The notes: generated from the letters alone by a model not told the origin. A stretch of 64,000 nt of DNA from CAZKCI01 sp964584165 (GCA_964584165.1 CAZOYW010000011.1:1-64000), one strand, 5' to 3'; shown: positions 9,692-17,830, counted from the first letter of the stretch. A program made the numbers and translations.

Positions 9692-10972
9692 CTATACGAC
9701 CCTGTAGACAAACGAACCATCGCCGAAGATAACTGCTCCGAACGGCTCGATCGGCCACTTGATGCCCAGCTCGCCGTCGCACTGGTGCCGGTCCCAGTCC
9801 GCGATCCACTTGTCCTTCTCCCGAAGACTGTAGGACCGCCCCACCGTATTGCCCGCCAGGATTGGGCCGACGTATTCCCTCAAGTCCCCCATCCCCGCAT
9901 TATAGTCGGAGCCGGAGAAGACTGTCACAATGCTGTTGCGCGGCGACATTGCCATCGACTGGGAGACGCAGTCGGCGAACTCGAACTTCCCCAAATCGAA
10001 GTTTCCCGTTTTGCAGGCGAAGACGTTGGCGAACTTGAGGTCGCAGGGGTTGGCGTAGAAATCGTTAGCGTGGACGTTCAAGAAGCCGTGCGGGCCGCCG
10101 TGGCTGGAGAAGCACCCCCAGTCGTAGCGGCCGCGCCAGACCGCCTCGGGGAGCGTTCCGCCGAGGATCTTCTCGACCGGGCCGCCGACGATCTCCGCGA
10201 GACATCTCTGATAGTCGTCCGCCTGGGAGGCGTTGTCCGCGCAGGCCACGATCCCGGTCCGGTACTCGGGGATTCCCCCCGTCCGGACGGCGTGGTTTTT
10301 ATCGAAATACTTCCTGACAATCCCCGCCTCCACTTCCGGTTCGCCGTTCGTTTCCATCCCTCCCCCAAGGACCGGCAGCCAATGTCCCATGATGAGCGAG
10401 ACCCAGATGTCCGGCGTCCAGTTGTCCTTCCCCTCCGTCTTGACGTGGTAGACCAGATCGGTCCCGTTCGGCGTGTAGCCGTGCTCGGCCTTGGTGTTCC
10501 CGTAGAAATACATCCAGATCGAGGGCGGGATCGGCCAGCCGTCGTTGGGATAGACCATGTAGCCGTTCCAGTTCGGATCCCCCGGCCCCCGCGAGAGATA
10601 GCGCGGCACGGGTATCCGGCCGATCAGGACGACGCCGTCGAGTGGCGGGAGGGACGAGTCGTTGAACAGGGAGACGATCTCTTTGCGAACCGTCCAGATG
10701 TCGCCCCCCGCATAGACCTGGGCGATCACATACCATCCGTCCCGCTCCAAGTCGTCGGCGAAGCGCCGGACCTCGCCAGCGATGAGATCGCTCAGACGGT
10801 TGTCGATGAGAAGGAGGATGGATCTGTCCGCCGTTATCGCATACGGCCGCCCGGCCGGGTGCGGGCGGAGGGACGCATCCCGATACTTCCGGATGTCGGT
10901 GCGGTAAAAAAGAGAGAACTTCGCCGGAAACTCAGATCTCGAATCGGTGAAGCTTCGGGGATCGATCTTCAA
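9692..10972 (-). CDS. C25 (gingipain)-like cysteine peptidase, possibly lacking a signal peptide
   Basis: 426 aa. The core looks like the caspase/gingipain fold: strand SILLLIDNRL, LDGVVLIGRIPVP, then a candidate catalytic His in GCFSSHGGPHG (H291 or H295) and Cys in VFACKTGNFD (C320), matching the His...Cys order and the AC..GNF context of C25 peptidases. The start is a TTG at 10972; an in-frame stop lies about nine codons upstream, so the ORF cannot extend far, and there is no signal peptide or prodomain. C25 members are normally exported, so this may be a 5'-truncated remnant, a protein exported another way, or a cytoplasmic relative. Fourteen bases separate its stop from the GloVer-repeat gene, suggesting an operon. 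Confidence 0.65.
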   Translation of the reverse strand: MKIDPRSFTDSRSEFPAKFSLFYRTDIRKYRDASLRPHPAGRPYAITADRSILLLIDNRLSDLIAGEVRRFADDLERDGWYVIAQVYAGGDIWTVRKEIVSLFNDSSLPPLDGVVLIGRIPVPRYLSRGPGDPNWNGYMVYPNDGWPIPPSIWMYFYGNTKAEHGYTPNGTDLVYHVKTEGKDNWTPDIWVSLIMGHWLPVLGGGMETNGEPEVEAGIVRKYFDKNHAVRTGGIPEYRTGIVACADNASQADDYQRCLAEIVGGPVEKILGGTLPEAVWRGRYDWGCFSSHGGPHGFLNVHANDFYANPCDLKFANVFACKTGNFDLGKFEFADCVSQSMAMSPRNSIVTVFSGSDYNAGMGDLREYVGPILAGNTVGRSYSLREKDKWIADWDRHQCDGELGIKWPIEPFGAVIFGDGSFVYRVV

Positions 10973-11066
10973 TTTGCCATCTCTCGTTGGGATCAGTTAT
11001 CCCTTCCGGGAAACTGCCCAACTTCTTTCGTTCTCCATTTTCCCATCTCGACTTCACTTCCGAGAA

Positions 11067-11094
11067 CACCTTCATTCCGATCGGAACGCAAGTG
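11067..11094. promoter_or_regulatory. CGATCG palindrome, copy 1
   Basis: Perfect 12-bp core TTCCGATCGGAA at 11075-11086, flanked by CACCTT on the left and AAGTG on the right, which nearly mirror one another. Operator-like; lies about 300 bp upstream of the PaaX-like gene. Confidence 0.5.
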
Positions 11095-11227
11095 CATTAT
11101 CCCTGCTCCGAATCAATCGCCGGAGAACCATATCGTATCCCCTTCCGCACCAAGGTGTTCTAAATATTCCCGTCAACCGCACCAAGGCGGATTTGGATTA
11201 TTTTCCCAAAGCTGCAACGCAATTTTA

Positions 11228-11257
11228 ACACTTATCTTCCGATCGGAAGGAAAGTGT
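11228..11257. promoter_or_regulatory. CGATCG palindrome, copy 2 (most symmetric)
   Basis: A 30-bp dyad: ACACTT, 3 nt, core TTCCGATCGGAA (11237-11248), 3 nt, AAGTGT. The outer hexamers mirror exactly about the core centre. The sequence is what a dimeric repressor would bind; about 130 bp upstream of the PaaX-like start. Confidence 0.55.
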
Positions 11258-11343
11258 CTGAAGCGCATTAAGAAGGCCTTTTCCAGTCCCCCCAATATTT
11301 TTGCAAGAAAAAACCCGCGACAAGCATCCTTATAGTAGAGGGG

Positions 11344-11355
11344 ATCCGATCGGAA
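11344..11355. promoter_or_regulatory. CGATCG palindrome, copy 3, next to the PaaX-like start
   Basis: Core ATCCGATCGGAA, with the inner 10 bp symmetric. It sits 30 bp before the PaaX-like ATG, just downstream of a possible -10 (TATAGT 11331-11336), a position suited to autorepression. Confidence 0.5.
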
Positions 11356-11384
11356 CGAACTGGCCGACCCAAGGGGAAATAGAT

Positions 11385-12146
11385 ATGCCGACACTGAGAG
11401 AAGAGGTTCTGATGATGCTCGCTGAAGGGGCGATCTATCTTCTTCGCCCCCGGACCCTTTTCCCGGTCGGCTTGCCCTACAATTGCTCGAGCATTCTGGC
11501 GACCATCCACCGCATGGAAAAGGCCGGTTTGCTTAGGAAAGAAAATCGCGAACGGGAAATATTCCTCCGTCTCACTGACCGAGGCAGGCTTCTCCTGGAA
11601 GAGCATCGCGCCGGCCACAGCGCAGCATCATCGTCCTGGGATCATCGGTGGCGAGTCGTGGTCTTTGACGTCCCGGAAAAGCGGGCAAACATCCGCCTCT
11701 ATCTCCGGTCCTTCCTGAAAACTCTCGGATTCGGCAAGATGCAGAAGAGCGTGTGGATCTCGCCATACGACCGCGAGGAGCAGGTCCGCGAATTCAGCCG
11801 CAAGCTGAAGATCTCACCCTGCGTATTTCAGCTGACGGTCGAGAAGTTCAGCGGATTCAAGGCACGGGAACTGGCGGAGGCGTTCTGGGATATCCGCCGC
11901 TTGCAGAACCGCTACCGAGCCTTTATCCAACTTTACCGCGGCGAGATGGAGCGAGCGCCGGCCGCTACGCTGGATACATCGTTCCTGAGAACCCGGCTCT
12001 TCAACAACCTGATGTGGGATTATCAGACCATACTCAATCAGGATCCTCAACTCCCCGCCGAATTGCTCCCGCCCCACTGGATCGGGGACGAAGCGCGACT
12101 TTTCGCGGAACGTTGCCGCAGTCAGTTCGCAGGCAATATGTTATAG
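11385..12146 (+). CDS. PaaX-family transcriptional regulator with Cas2-like domain
   Basis: 253 aa. N-terminal winged helix (about 1-75: YNCSSILATIHRMEKAGLL, FLRLTDRGRLLLEEH), then a Cas2-like ferredoxin domain (about 85-165: WRVVVFDVPEKRANIRLYL, GFGKMQKSVWISPYD), and a C-terminal region ending in LPPHWIGDEARLF. This order and length are those of PaaX-type repressors, whose central domain is homologous to Cas2. ATG 11385 follows AAGGGG; the longer upstream start lacks a ribosome site. No CRISPR array or cas gene is nearby, so a Cas2 role is unlikely. Three palindromes lie upstream and one 24 bp downstream, which makes this protein the natural candidate to bind them. Its ligand is unknown, and no phenylacetate genes are present. 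Confidence 0.8.
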   Translation: MPTLREEVLMMLAEGAIYLLRPRTLFPVGLPYNCSSILATIHRMEKAGLLRKENREREIFLRLTDRGRLLLEEHRAGHSAASSSWDHRWRVVVFDVPEKRANIRLYLRSFLKTLGFGKMQKSVWISPYDREEQVREFSRKLKISPCVFQLTVEKFSGFKARELAEAFWDIRRLQNRYRAFIQLYRGEMERAPAATLDTSFLRTRLFNNLMWDYQTILNQDPQLPAELLPPHWIGDEARLFAERCRSQFAGNML

Positions 12147-12161
12147 CCGAGCAAATCCGAT

Positions 12162-12192
12162 ACACTTTTTTCCGATCGGAACGATACTGTCC
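12162..12192. promoter_or_regulatory. CGATCG palindrome, copy 4
   Basis: Core TTCCGATCGGAA at 12170-12181, with ACA on the left and TGT on the right one base off perfect symmetry. It lies just after the PaaX-like stop codon. The adjoining ACTGTCC matches the copy at 48012-48049. The rest of the 12147-12442 interval shows no gene. Confidence 0.5.
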
Positions 12193-12442
12193 TAACCGCA
12201 AGAAATGCGCTTGGAGAATAGTAAGAATCGAGGAGAGACTAACCGGGGCGCGGCGCTCCTTCCCGGGGTCACGACCGGACGAAAACTTTTTACCGCAGCG
12301 GCGGGCGCGGGAGAATCCCCGGTCGCGGGGAGGGGATATCGGACCGGGGATCGGCGCGATCGCTAACCCCGTTGGCTGATCACAGGCCTGAACCGCGATC
12401 ATACTCAGTGATTCAGATGTCGTCGTCGGCCGTTCCGAAAGC

Positions 12443-12513
12443 TCCCCGCGAGCGAGCAATCGCCCACATTATTCCCGAAAATCGGAAAGATCTTCAGGAA
12501 TAACGCGGGCTAG
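12443..12513. repeat. Dispersed palindromic repeat, family R, copy 1
   Basis: Carries GCGAGCAATCGCCCACATT then a degenerate inverted repeat (ATTCCCGAA ... TTCAGGAAT) and the end GCGGGCTAG. Copies at 17841-17912 (opposite orientation), 35501-35541, 46537-46580 and 62744-62805. The final CTAG provides the TAG stop codon (12510-12512 on the minus strand) of the nitrilase-family gene. Confidence 0.75.
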
Positions 12514-13343
12514 CCGAGCTCGTAGAGGTCGGGGCGGCGGTCCCGGAGGACCTTCATCTTGCCGCGGATGCGGGCGACGAGGGAGACGTCGATCTCGGCG
12601 GTGACGAGATCCTCCTCCCCCTCCTTCCCCTCGGCGATCACCTCCCCCCAGGGGTCAACGATCATCGAGCGGCCGAAGTATTGAGCCTGGCCCGTGCGGG
12701 GGAACTCCTGGGACCCCACCCGGTTGACGGCGAGCATGAACATCTGGTCCTCGATCGCCCGGGCCCGGATCAGCACTCCCCAGTGGGCGTCGCGGGGGCG
12801 GGGGAAGGCGGCGGCGAGGAGCTGGACCTGCGCCCCCTGCAGGGCGTAGGTCCGGAAGAGCTCGGGGAAGCGGAGGTCGTAGCAGATGGCGAGGGCGGTC
12901 TGGCCCCAGGGGGCCTCCACCAGGACGAGGCGGTCGCCGGGCGAGAGATGCTCCTGCTCCCGGATCGGCGAAAAGAGGTGGGTCTTGCGGTAGACGCCCC
13001 TTTTTTCCCCCTCCGGGGAAAAAAGGAGATAGGAGTTGCCGGGCTTCCCCGATTCGGAAAGGGAGAGGACCGAACCACCGATCCAGACAGAATACTTTTT
13101 CGCCAGAGAGGCGATGCGGGGGATGAACGCCTCGTGAGCGCGGGCTTTCCCGGCAACGTCGCCCGCCAGATCAAAGGCGGTCGTCCACATCTCCGGAAAG
13201 CAGACCAGGGAGCTTCCCCTCCGCGCGGCCTCGACCAGGAAGCGCTCGGCCCGGCGGAGGTTCGCCTCGGGGTCGGCGAAGAGGACGTCGGTCTGGGCGA
13301 GGGAGACGGTGAATTTCATGTCCGATCCGCCGGGAGCCGTCAT
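12510..13343 (-). CDS. Nitrilase-superfamily carbon-nitrogen hydrolase
   Basis: A 277-aa cytoplasmic amidase of the nitrilase superfamily, probably an omega-amidase or related amide hydrolase. The Glu-Lys-Cys triad regions are visible: FPEMWTTAF (Glu), YRKTHLFSP (Lys) and AICYDLRFPE (Cys), with the usual C-terminal EEDLVTAEID. ATG 13343 is chosen because GGAGGA lies 7 nt upstream, although family homology begins at the internal ATG 13319 (MKFTVSLAQ). It follows the small secreted-protein gene with 21 bp between, so they may share a transcript. Its TAG stop is supplied by the family R repeat. Substrate cannot be told from sequence. Confidence 0.88.
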   Translation of the reverse strand: MTAPGGSDMKFTVSLAQTDVLFADPEANLRRAERFLVEAARRGSSLVCFPEMWTTAFDLAGDVAGKARAHEAFIPRIASLAKKYSVWIGGSVLSLSESGKPGNSYLLFSPEGEKRGVYRKTHLFSPIREQEHLSPGDRLVLVEAPWGQTALAICYDLRFPELFRTYALQGAQVQLLAAAFPRPRDAHWGVLIRARAIEDQMFMLAVNRVGSQEFPRTGQAQYFGRSMIVDPWGEVIAEGKEGEEDLVTAEIDVSLVARIRGKMKVLRDRRPDLYELG

Positions 13344-13364
13344 CGCCATCTCCTCCGGAAACGG

Positions 13365-13790
13365 CTACCGGCCCGGCGCGGGCGGGAGAGGATCCCGGCC
13401 CGCGGGATAGCCGAGGTCGGAGGAATGGAAGGTGAGATAGATCGAGCGGAGCTGGAGGAGGCAGCGGAAAACGGACATCCCCTCGGTCGAGAACTCGACG
13501 CCGTTGGGGAAGGCGACCTTCCCGTCCTTGGCCACCGCGCCGGACACCGTCTCCTCAAGCGAGCCGTTGGCGAAGCGGCGCCAGCCCAGGGTGTCGCCGG
13601 CGAGGATGGGCCGCGACAGCTCCTCCGGGACGGACCCGCTCTCCTCGAGATCGGCGAGAAGTTCGGGCGGATACTCCCGGCCGTTGTGGAGGAAAACCGC
13701 CTGGACGTCGGGCGGACCCTCCTCGGCCGCCAGGGGAAAAACCGGCGCCAGGGATACGAGGGCGAGAACGGCGAGGTTCCTGATGCGCAT
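13365..13790 (-). CDS. Small secreted protein of unknown function
   Basis: 141 aa. Signal peptide about 1-22 (NLAVLALVSLAPVFPLAAEE) followed by an acidic/neutral mature domain with QAVFLHNGREYPPELLAD and a single Cys in SVFRCLLQLRSIYL. ATG 13790 follows AGGTGG at good spacing. It is immediately upstream of the nitrilase-family gene on the same strand. I do not recognise the family. The remainder of 13791-13882, upstream, shows no gene. Confidence 0.7.
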   Translation of the reverse strand: MRIRNLAVLALVSLAPVFPLAAEEGPPDVQAVFLHNGREYPPELLADLEESGSVPEELSRPILAGDTLGWRRFANGSLEETVSGAVAKDGKVAFPNGVEFSTEGMSVFRCLLQLRSIYLTFHSSDLGYPAGRDPLPPAPGR

Positions 13791-13882
13791 CGGCCACCTC
13801 CGGTTAAGTATGCCAACCCGGCGGAGGGGAAACAAGAAGATAAAGATCGCGAAGGGCGGACGGGGAAGGTTAAACTCGATGC

Positions 13883-14545
13883 ATGCCGCCCTCCCTCCAT
13901 GCGCATGGCCACGGCGAGTTCCGCTGGATCACCTTCCCGGCCTTGGAGAGCTTCCCCTTCCTCGAACACGGCTTCACCCTGCGGCCGTTTCGGGCGCAGG
14001 CGCTCCGCCGGAAGGAACTCCTCGATCGGCTCCGGTCCGCGGCCGGGATGGCGGCGACCCGCCTCGCCCGGACCGACCAGGTCCACTCCGCGGACGTCGC
14101 GGAGGCCGAGGCGGACCGGACCTTCCCCCGGACCGACGGTCTTCTGACCGCGAAAGCGGGGCTGGCCCTGGCGGCCTACTCCGGCGATTGCCTCCTGATC
14201 TACCTCGTCGATCCGATCCGTCGGGTCGCCGGGATCGTCCACGCCGGGCGGAAAGGGACGCAATCCCGGATCGCCGAGGCCGCCGTCCGCCTCCTCGTCT
14301 CGCGTTTCGGGAGCGATCCTGAAGCCTGCCTCGCCTTCTTCTCCCCCGCCATCGGCCCCTGCTGCTACGAGATGGACCTGGAGGAGGAGAACGCTCGGCA
14401 GTTGCGCGGCCAGGGCCTCGCCCGCATCGTCCCCGCCCGGACCTGCACAAAGTGCCGCTCCGAGCTCTTCTACTCCTACCGCCGGGGGGAGAAGGAGGAC
14501 CGGATGGTCGGATGGATCGGGATCCGAACGCGAGAAGCGATCTAA
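13883..14545 (+). CDS. pgeF: PgeF/YfiH (LACC1-family) multicopper-like purine nucleoside phosphorylase or peptidoglycan editing factor
   Basis: 220 aa, a little short for the family (about 240). Family landmarks: DQVHSADV, TDGLLT, YSGDCLLIYLVDP (usual ADC is GDC here), VHAGRKGT, AIGPCCYEMD, and C-terminal CTKCRSELFYSYRR. The His-Cys-His zinc ligands (QVH, DC, VHAG) are all kept. Members act as purine nucleoside phosphorylases/deaminases, and in E. coli the protein removes L-Ser-containing peptidoglycan precursors. The ATG at 13883 lacks a strong ribosome site. It is divergent from the gene before and convergent with the peptide-binding gene after it. Function within the two proposed roles is open. 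Confidence 0.82.
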   Translation: MPPSLHAHGHGEFRWITFPALESFPFLEHGFTLRPFRAQALRRKELLDRLRSAAGMAATRLARTDQVHSADVAEAEADRTFPRTDGLLTAKAGLALAAYSGDCLLIYLVDPIRRVAGIVHAGRKGTQSRIAEAAVRLLVSRFGSDPEACLAFFSPAIGPCCYEMDLEEENARQLRGQGLARIVPARTCTKCRSELFYSYRRGEKEDRMVGWIGIRTREAI

Positions 14546-14561
14546 ATCCGCGGCCCGCCAA

Positions 14562-14609
14562 CAGATTGCTTCGTCCCCCTCGCTTACGCTCGGTGTCCTC
14601 GCGATGACA
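14562..14609. repeat. Dispersed ATTGCTTCGTC/CTCGCGATGAC element
   Basis: Intergenic stretch resembling a repeat seen in many bacterial genomes, with ATTGCTTCGTC at one end and CTCGCGATGACAC at the other. A relative in the opposite orientation is at 41815-41873. It fills most of the 104-bp gap between two convergent genes. Confidence 0.45.
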
Positions 14610-14649
14610 CCCTTATGAAAATACCCTGCTCGACGGCCCGCCGGCACTC

Positions 14650-16203
14650 CTATCTGAGCTCGATCTCCTCGAACCGCTCGGCGTTGCAGACCGGCGGGAT
14701 GCGGTAGTCGCGGACGCGGGGGGAGAGGACGACGTACTCCTTCTTGTGCCAGAGGAAGACCCAGGGGGCGAGCTCGATCACCCGGTCCCGGGCCGCGGCG
14801 AAGATGGAACGGCTCTTCCCGGGATCGCCCTCCCGGCTGGCCCGCTCCAGAAGACCGTCCACCCGCTGGTCCCGGAAGCGGGCGCGGTTCCCCCCCGCCC
14901 CCCACTGGGAGGAGTGGAAGGTGGGGTAGAGGAAGTTCTCCGCCTCCGGGTAGTCGCCCCACCAGGAGAGGTAGAAGAGATCGAAATCGCCCCGGTCCAC
15001 CGCCTCCTTGAAGGCCGACCATTCCCTTTGGACCAGGACCAGCTCCACGCCGATCTTTCCGAGGTAGTCCTGGATCACCTCGGCGATGGAGAGGACCTCG
15101 CGGTCCGCCTTGAGGACGAGGCGGGCCTGCAAAGGCAGGGCGATCCCGCTCTCCCGGAGGAGGCGCTTCGCTTCCTCCGGATCGTAGGGACAGGGCGGCG
15201 GCTCGGGGGAGAGGAGGCCGGGAGGGACGGGGCCGGCGGCGGCGACCGCCCGCCCCTCAAGGATGGCGGCGATGATCTTCTCCCGGTCGAGGGCGAGGCT
15301 GAAGGCGTGGCGGACGCGCGGATCGTCGTAGGGAGCGGACTGGCAGTTGAAGCCAAGGTAGTAGACGTTCAGCCCCACCCGCTCCCGCACCCTCCCCCGC
15401 CAGGGTTCCTCAACCGAGTACCTTCTGAACTCGGCCCGGGGGATCTCCATGAGGTCGAGGTTGCCGTTCTCGAACTCCACCGTCGCCGTCAGGTCCTCCG
15501 GGATGACCCGGTAGAGGACGCCGGCGAGCTTCGGCCGACCCCGGTGATAGGCGGGGTTGGGCGCGAGCAAGATCCGCTCCCCCCGCCGCCACTCCTCGAG
15601 GCGGAAGGGACCCGTCCCCGAGGGGCGGTCGGCGAATCCCCTCCCCCGCCGCTCCGCCTCAACTCCATCGACCACCGAGGCGCCGGGCATGGCGAGGAGG
15701 CTCAGGAAGACCGGCGAGGGCTCCTCGAGCTCGACCACCACCTCCGTCCCCTCTACGCGAAAGCCCCTGACGTCCCGCGCCTTCCCGCTCCGGAACTCCT
15801 CCGCCCCCTTCACGCCCCGGAAAAGCCAGGAGCGGGGGGAGGCGAGGGCGGGGTCGAGGAGACGCCGCCAGGAGGCGACCACGTCCGCCGGGGTCACGGG
15901 ACGCCCGCTGTGAAACTTCAGCCCCTCGCGGAGGCGGAAGCGATAGGTCTTCCCGTCCGGCGAGACCTCCCAGGAGGAGGCAAGGTCGGGGGCGACCTTC
16001 CCCTCCGAATCGAAGCGGACAAGGCCGTTGAAGATCTTGGCCGAGATCGTCCCCCCGGGGACGTCGACGATGAAGGCAGGGTCGAGCGTGGTCGGGTCCT
16101 CGGCCAGGCGGAGGCGGAGGTAGGCGGCGTACCTGTCCTCGCCCCTTCCGCAGCCCGCGAGGAGGGCGAGGAGGAACAAGGCTGCTCTGGGATATCGTTT
16201 CAT
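14650..16203 (-). CDS. ABC transporter substrate-binding lipoprotein, peptide (SBP family 5)
   Basis: 517 aa. Lipoprotein signal with lipobox LLAGC near residue 18, then a family 5 extracellular solute-binding protein: DPTTLDPAF, FNGLVRFDSEGKVAPDLA, WEVSPDGKTYRFRLREGLKF, DPRVRHAFSLALDREKII and FDLFYLSWWGDYP are classic OppA/DppA features. Such proteins capture peptides for an ABC importer, but no permease or ATPase gene is next to it. It lies 55 bp downstream of the D-aminoacylase gene on the same strand with a short repeat between, which suggests uptake of peptides or N-acyl amino acids containing D-residues (inference). Confidence 0.9.
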   Translation of the reverse strand: MKRYPRAALFLLALLAGCGRGEDRYAAYLRLRLAEDPTTLDPAFIVDVPGGTISAKIFNGLVRFDSEGKVAPDLASSWEVSPDGKTYRFRLREGLKFHSGRPVTPADVVASWRRLLDPALASPRSWLFRGVKGAEEFRSGKARDVRGFRVEGTEVVVELEEPSPVFLSLLAMPGASVVDGVEAERRGRGFADRPSGTGPFRLEEWRRGERILLAPNPAYHRGRPKLAGVLYRVIPEDLTATVEFENGNLDLMEIPRAEFRRYSVEEPWRGRVRERVGLNVYYLGFNCQSAPYDDPRVRHAFSLALDREKIIAAILEGRAVAAAGPVPPGLLSPEPPPCPYDPEEAKRLLRESGIALPLQARLVLKADREVLSIAEVIQDYLGKIGVELVLVQREWSAFKEAVDRGDFDLFYLSWWGDYPEAENFLYPTFHSSQWGAGGNRARFRDQRVDGLLERASREGDPGKSRSIFAAARDRVIELAPWVFLWHKKEYVVLSPRVRDYRIPPVCNAERFEEIELR

Positions 16204-16215
16204 TCTGCTTCGTAT

Positions 16216-16252
16216 TGACTGATCACTGATTACTGATCACTTCATTAATTCA
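16216..16252. repeat. TGATCACTGATTACTGATCA simple repeat
   Basis: Short tandem degenerate repeat of the GATCACTGATTACTGATCACTTC type between the D-aminoacylase and peptide-binding genes. The same words recur at 42201-42274. Confidence 0.5.
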
Positions 16253-16258
16253 CCGGTT

Positions 16259-17830
16259 TCAGACCAGGAACTTCCCCGGCAATCTCCCCGTATGCCTCCC
16301 CTTCTCCACCACGACCTCGCCGTTGACGATCACAAACTCGATCCCCTCGGGGTAGCGCCCGGGCTCGCCGTAGGTGGCCCGGTCGGCGACCGCCTGCGGG
16401 TCGAAAACGACGAGATCGGCGGCGGCCCCAACCCGGATCGCCCCCCTCTCCGCGAGCCCGAGCTTCGAGGCGGGGAGCCCGGTCATTTTGTGGACGACCT
16501 CCTCCCAGCCGAGGATGCCCCGCCCGGCAAACTCCCGGAGCGCCCGGGGGAAGGCTCCGAAGGCCCTGGGATGGGGACGGCCGCCGGAGAGGGGGCCTCG
16601 GACCGCCTTGGCCGAGGCGTCGGAGCCGACCATGCAGTAGGGGCGGGTGACGATCCGCCGGAGGTTCTCTTCCGACATGGAGAAGAAGAGGGCCTCGACC
16701 CGGAGCCTCTCCTCCCGAAGAACGTCGAGGAGGCAGTCGGCGGGGGCTTGCCGGCGGCGGCGGGCGATCGCCCCGACGCTCTTCCCCTCCATCCAGCGCC
16801 CGGTCGTCCCGGAGACCCGGGAGACGACCGCCGCTTCCCAGTCGGTCCAGACGATCCCCTGCTTAATCCGCTCCCGGAGGCGGGGATCGGAGAGACGGGA
16901 GATCTCCGCCTCGTTCCCCCCGGCGTAGGTCCAGTCCGGGAGGAGGACGTCGAGGTCGGTGGACGAGGCGGTGTAGGGATAGCGGTCGCAATGGACGGCG
17001 ACCCCGCGAGAGCGGGCGGACTCGATCAAGCGAAAGCAGCCGTCGAGCCGGCGCCAGTTCCGCCGGCCCTGGGTCTTGAGATGGGAGATCTGGAGGGAGA
17101 CCCCGGCCGCCTCGGCCAGGCGGATCGCCTCGGCGACCGCTTCCTCCACCCGGTCGGACTCGCTGCGCAGGTGCGTGGCGTAAATCCCCCCCTCTCGGGC
17201 GGCAAGCGCGGCGAGATCCCGGAGCTCGCGAAAGCCGGCGTAGATCCCCGGCGGGTAGATCAGCCCGGTGGAGAGCCCCCGGCTCCCTTCCTCCAGGCTC
17301 CTCCCAAGGAGGGAGAGCATCTTCCTCAGCTCCGCCCGGGACGCCGGGCGGGGGTCGTAGCCGATCGCCGCCCCCCGCAGGTTCCCGTGGCCGGTGAGGG
17401 AAACGACGTTGAGGGCCGTCCCCCGCTCCATGAGCCTCCGCCGATAGCCGCCGAGCGTGAACCAGGAGAGGGCGAGGGAGCGGTTCTGCGACTTCACCCG
17501 AGCGCGCTTCGCGCCGTAGAGGGGGGCGGCGGAGGAGCCGCAGTTCCCGACCACCTCCGTGGTCACCCCCTGCCTCACCTTGGACTCAGCCCGGGGGTCG
17601 ACAAGGAGCGCGTAGTCGGAGTGGGAGTGGATGTCGATGAAGCCGGGGGCGACGAAGCGGCCGGCCGCGGCGATCAGCCGCCGGGAGCGGGCTTGGGAGA
17701 GGTCGCCCAGGGCCTCGATCCTCCCCCGACGGACGCCCACGTCGGACCGGAAGGCCTTCCCCCCGGAGCCGTCGATCACGCAGGCGCCCCGGACGACCAG
17801 GTCCAGGTCGCAATATTTCGCCTTGTCCAT
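16259..17830 (-). CDS. D-aminoacylase (N-acyl-D-amino-acid deacylase family amidohydrolase)
   Basis: 523 aa, normal for the family. Amidohydrolase with the N-terminal metal motif GFIDIHSHSD, the family-specific metal-bridging Cys in TTEVVGNCG, ATHLRSESD, QISHLKTQGRRNW, the late Asp region YCMVGSDASAK and LGLAERGAIRVGAAADLVVFD near the end. These enzymes hydrolyse N-acyl-D-amino acids, or dihydroorotase-like amide bonds in relatives. ATG 17830 is preferred; a GTG three codons upstream is possible and neither has a strong ribosome site. Leads a probable two-gene unit with the peptide-binding lipoprotein. Confidence 0.88.
   Translation of the reverse strand: MDKAKYCDLDLVVRGACVIDGSGGKAFRSDVGVRRGRIEALGDLSQARSRRLIAAAGRFVAPGFIDIHSHSDYALLVDPRAESKVRQGVTTEVVGNCGSSAAPLYGAKRARVKSQNRSLALSWFTLGGYRRRLMERGTALNVVSLTGHGNLRGAAIGYDPRPASRAELRKMLSLLGRSLEEGSRGLSTGLIYPPGIYAGFRELRDLAALAAREGGIYATHLRSESDRVEEAVAEAIRLAEAAGVSLQISHLKTQGRRNWRRLDGCFRLIESARSRGVAVHCDRYPYTASSTDLDVLLPDWTYAGGNEAEISRLSDPRLRERIKQGIVWTDWEAAVVSRVSGTTGRWMEGKSVGAIARRRRQAPADCLLDVLREERLRVEALFFSMSEENLRRIVTRPYCMVGSDASAKAVRGPLSGGRPHPRAFGAFPRALREFAGRGILGWEEVVHKMTGLPASKLGLAERGAIRVGAAADLVVFDPQAVADRATYGEPGRYPEGIEFVIVNGEVVVEKGRHTGRLPGKFLV

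Larger units (their letters stand above)
10973..11384. other. 412-bp regulatory interval with three CGATCG palindromes
   Basis: Divergent upstream region of the C25-like gene (minus) and the PaaX-like gene (plus). It is visibly more AT-rich than its neighbours. No credible gene is seen. It contains three copies of a palindrome centred on CCGATCGG (listed separately) and a possible -10 TATAGT at 11331-11336 just upstream of the third copy; no good -35 was found. Confidence 0.6.

Noticed and set aside
11385..12146. Possible cas2 gene
   Set aside because: The Cas2-like segment is embedded in a 253-aa protein with an N-terminal winged helix and the PaaX C-terminus; no CRISPR repeats or cas genes were found in the window.
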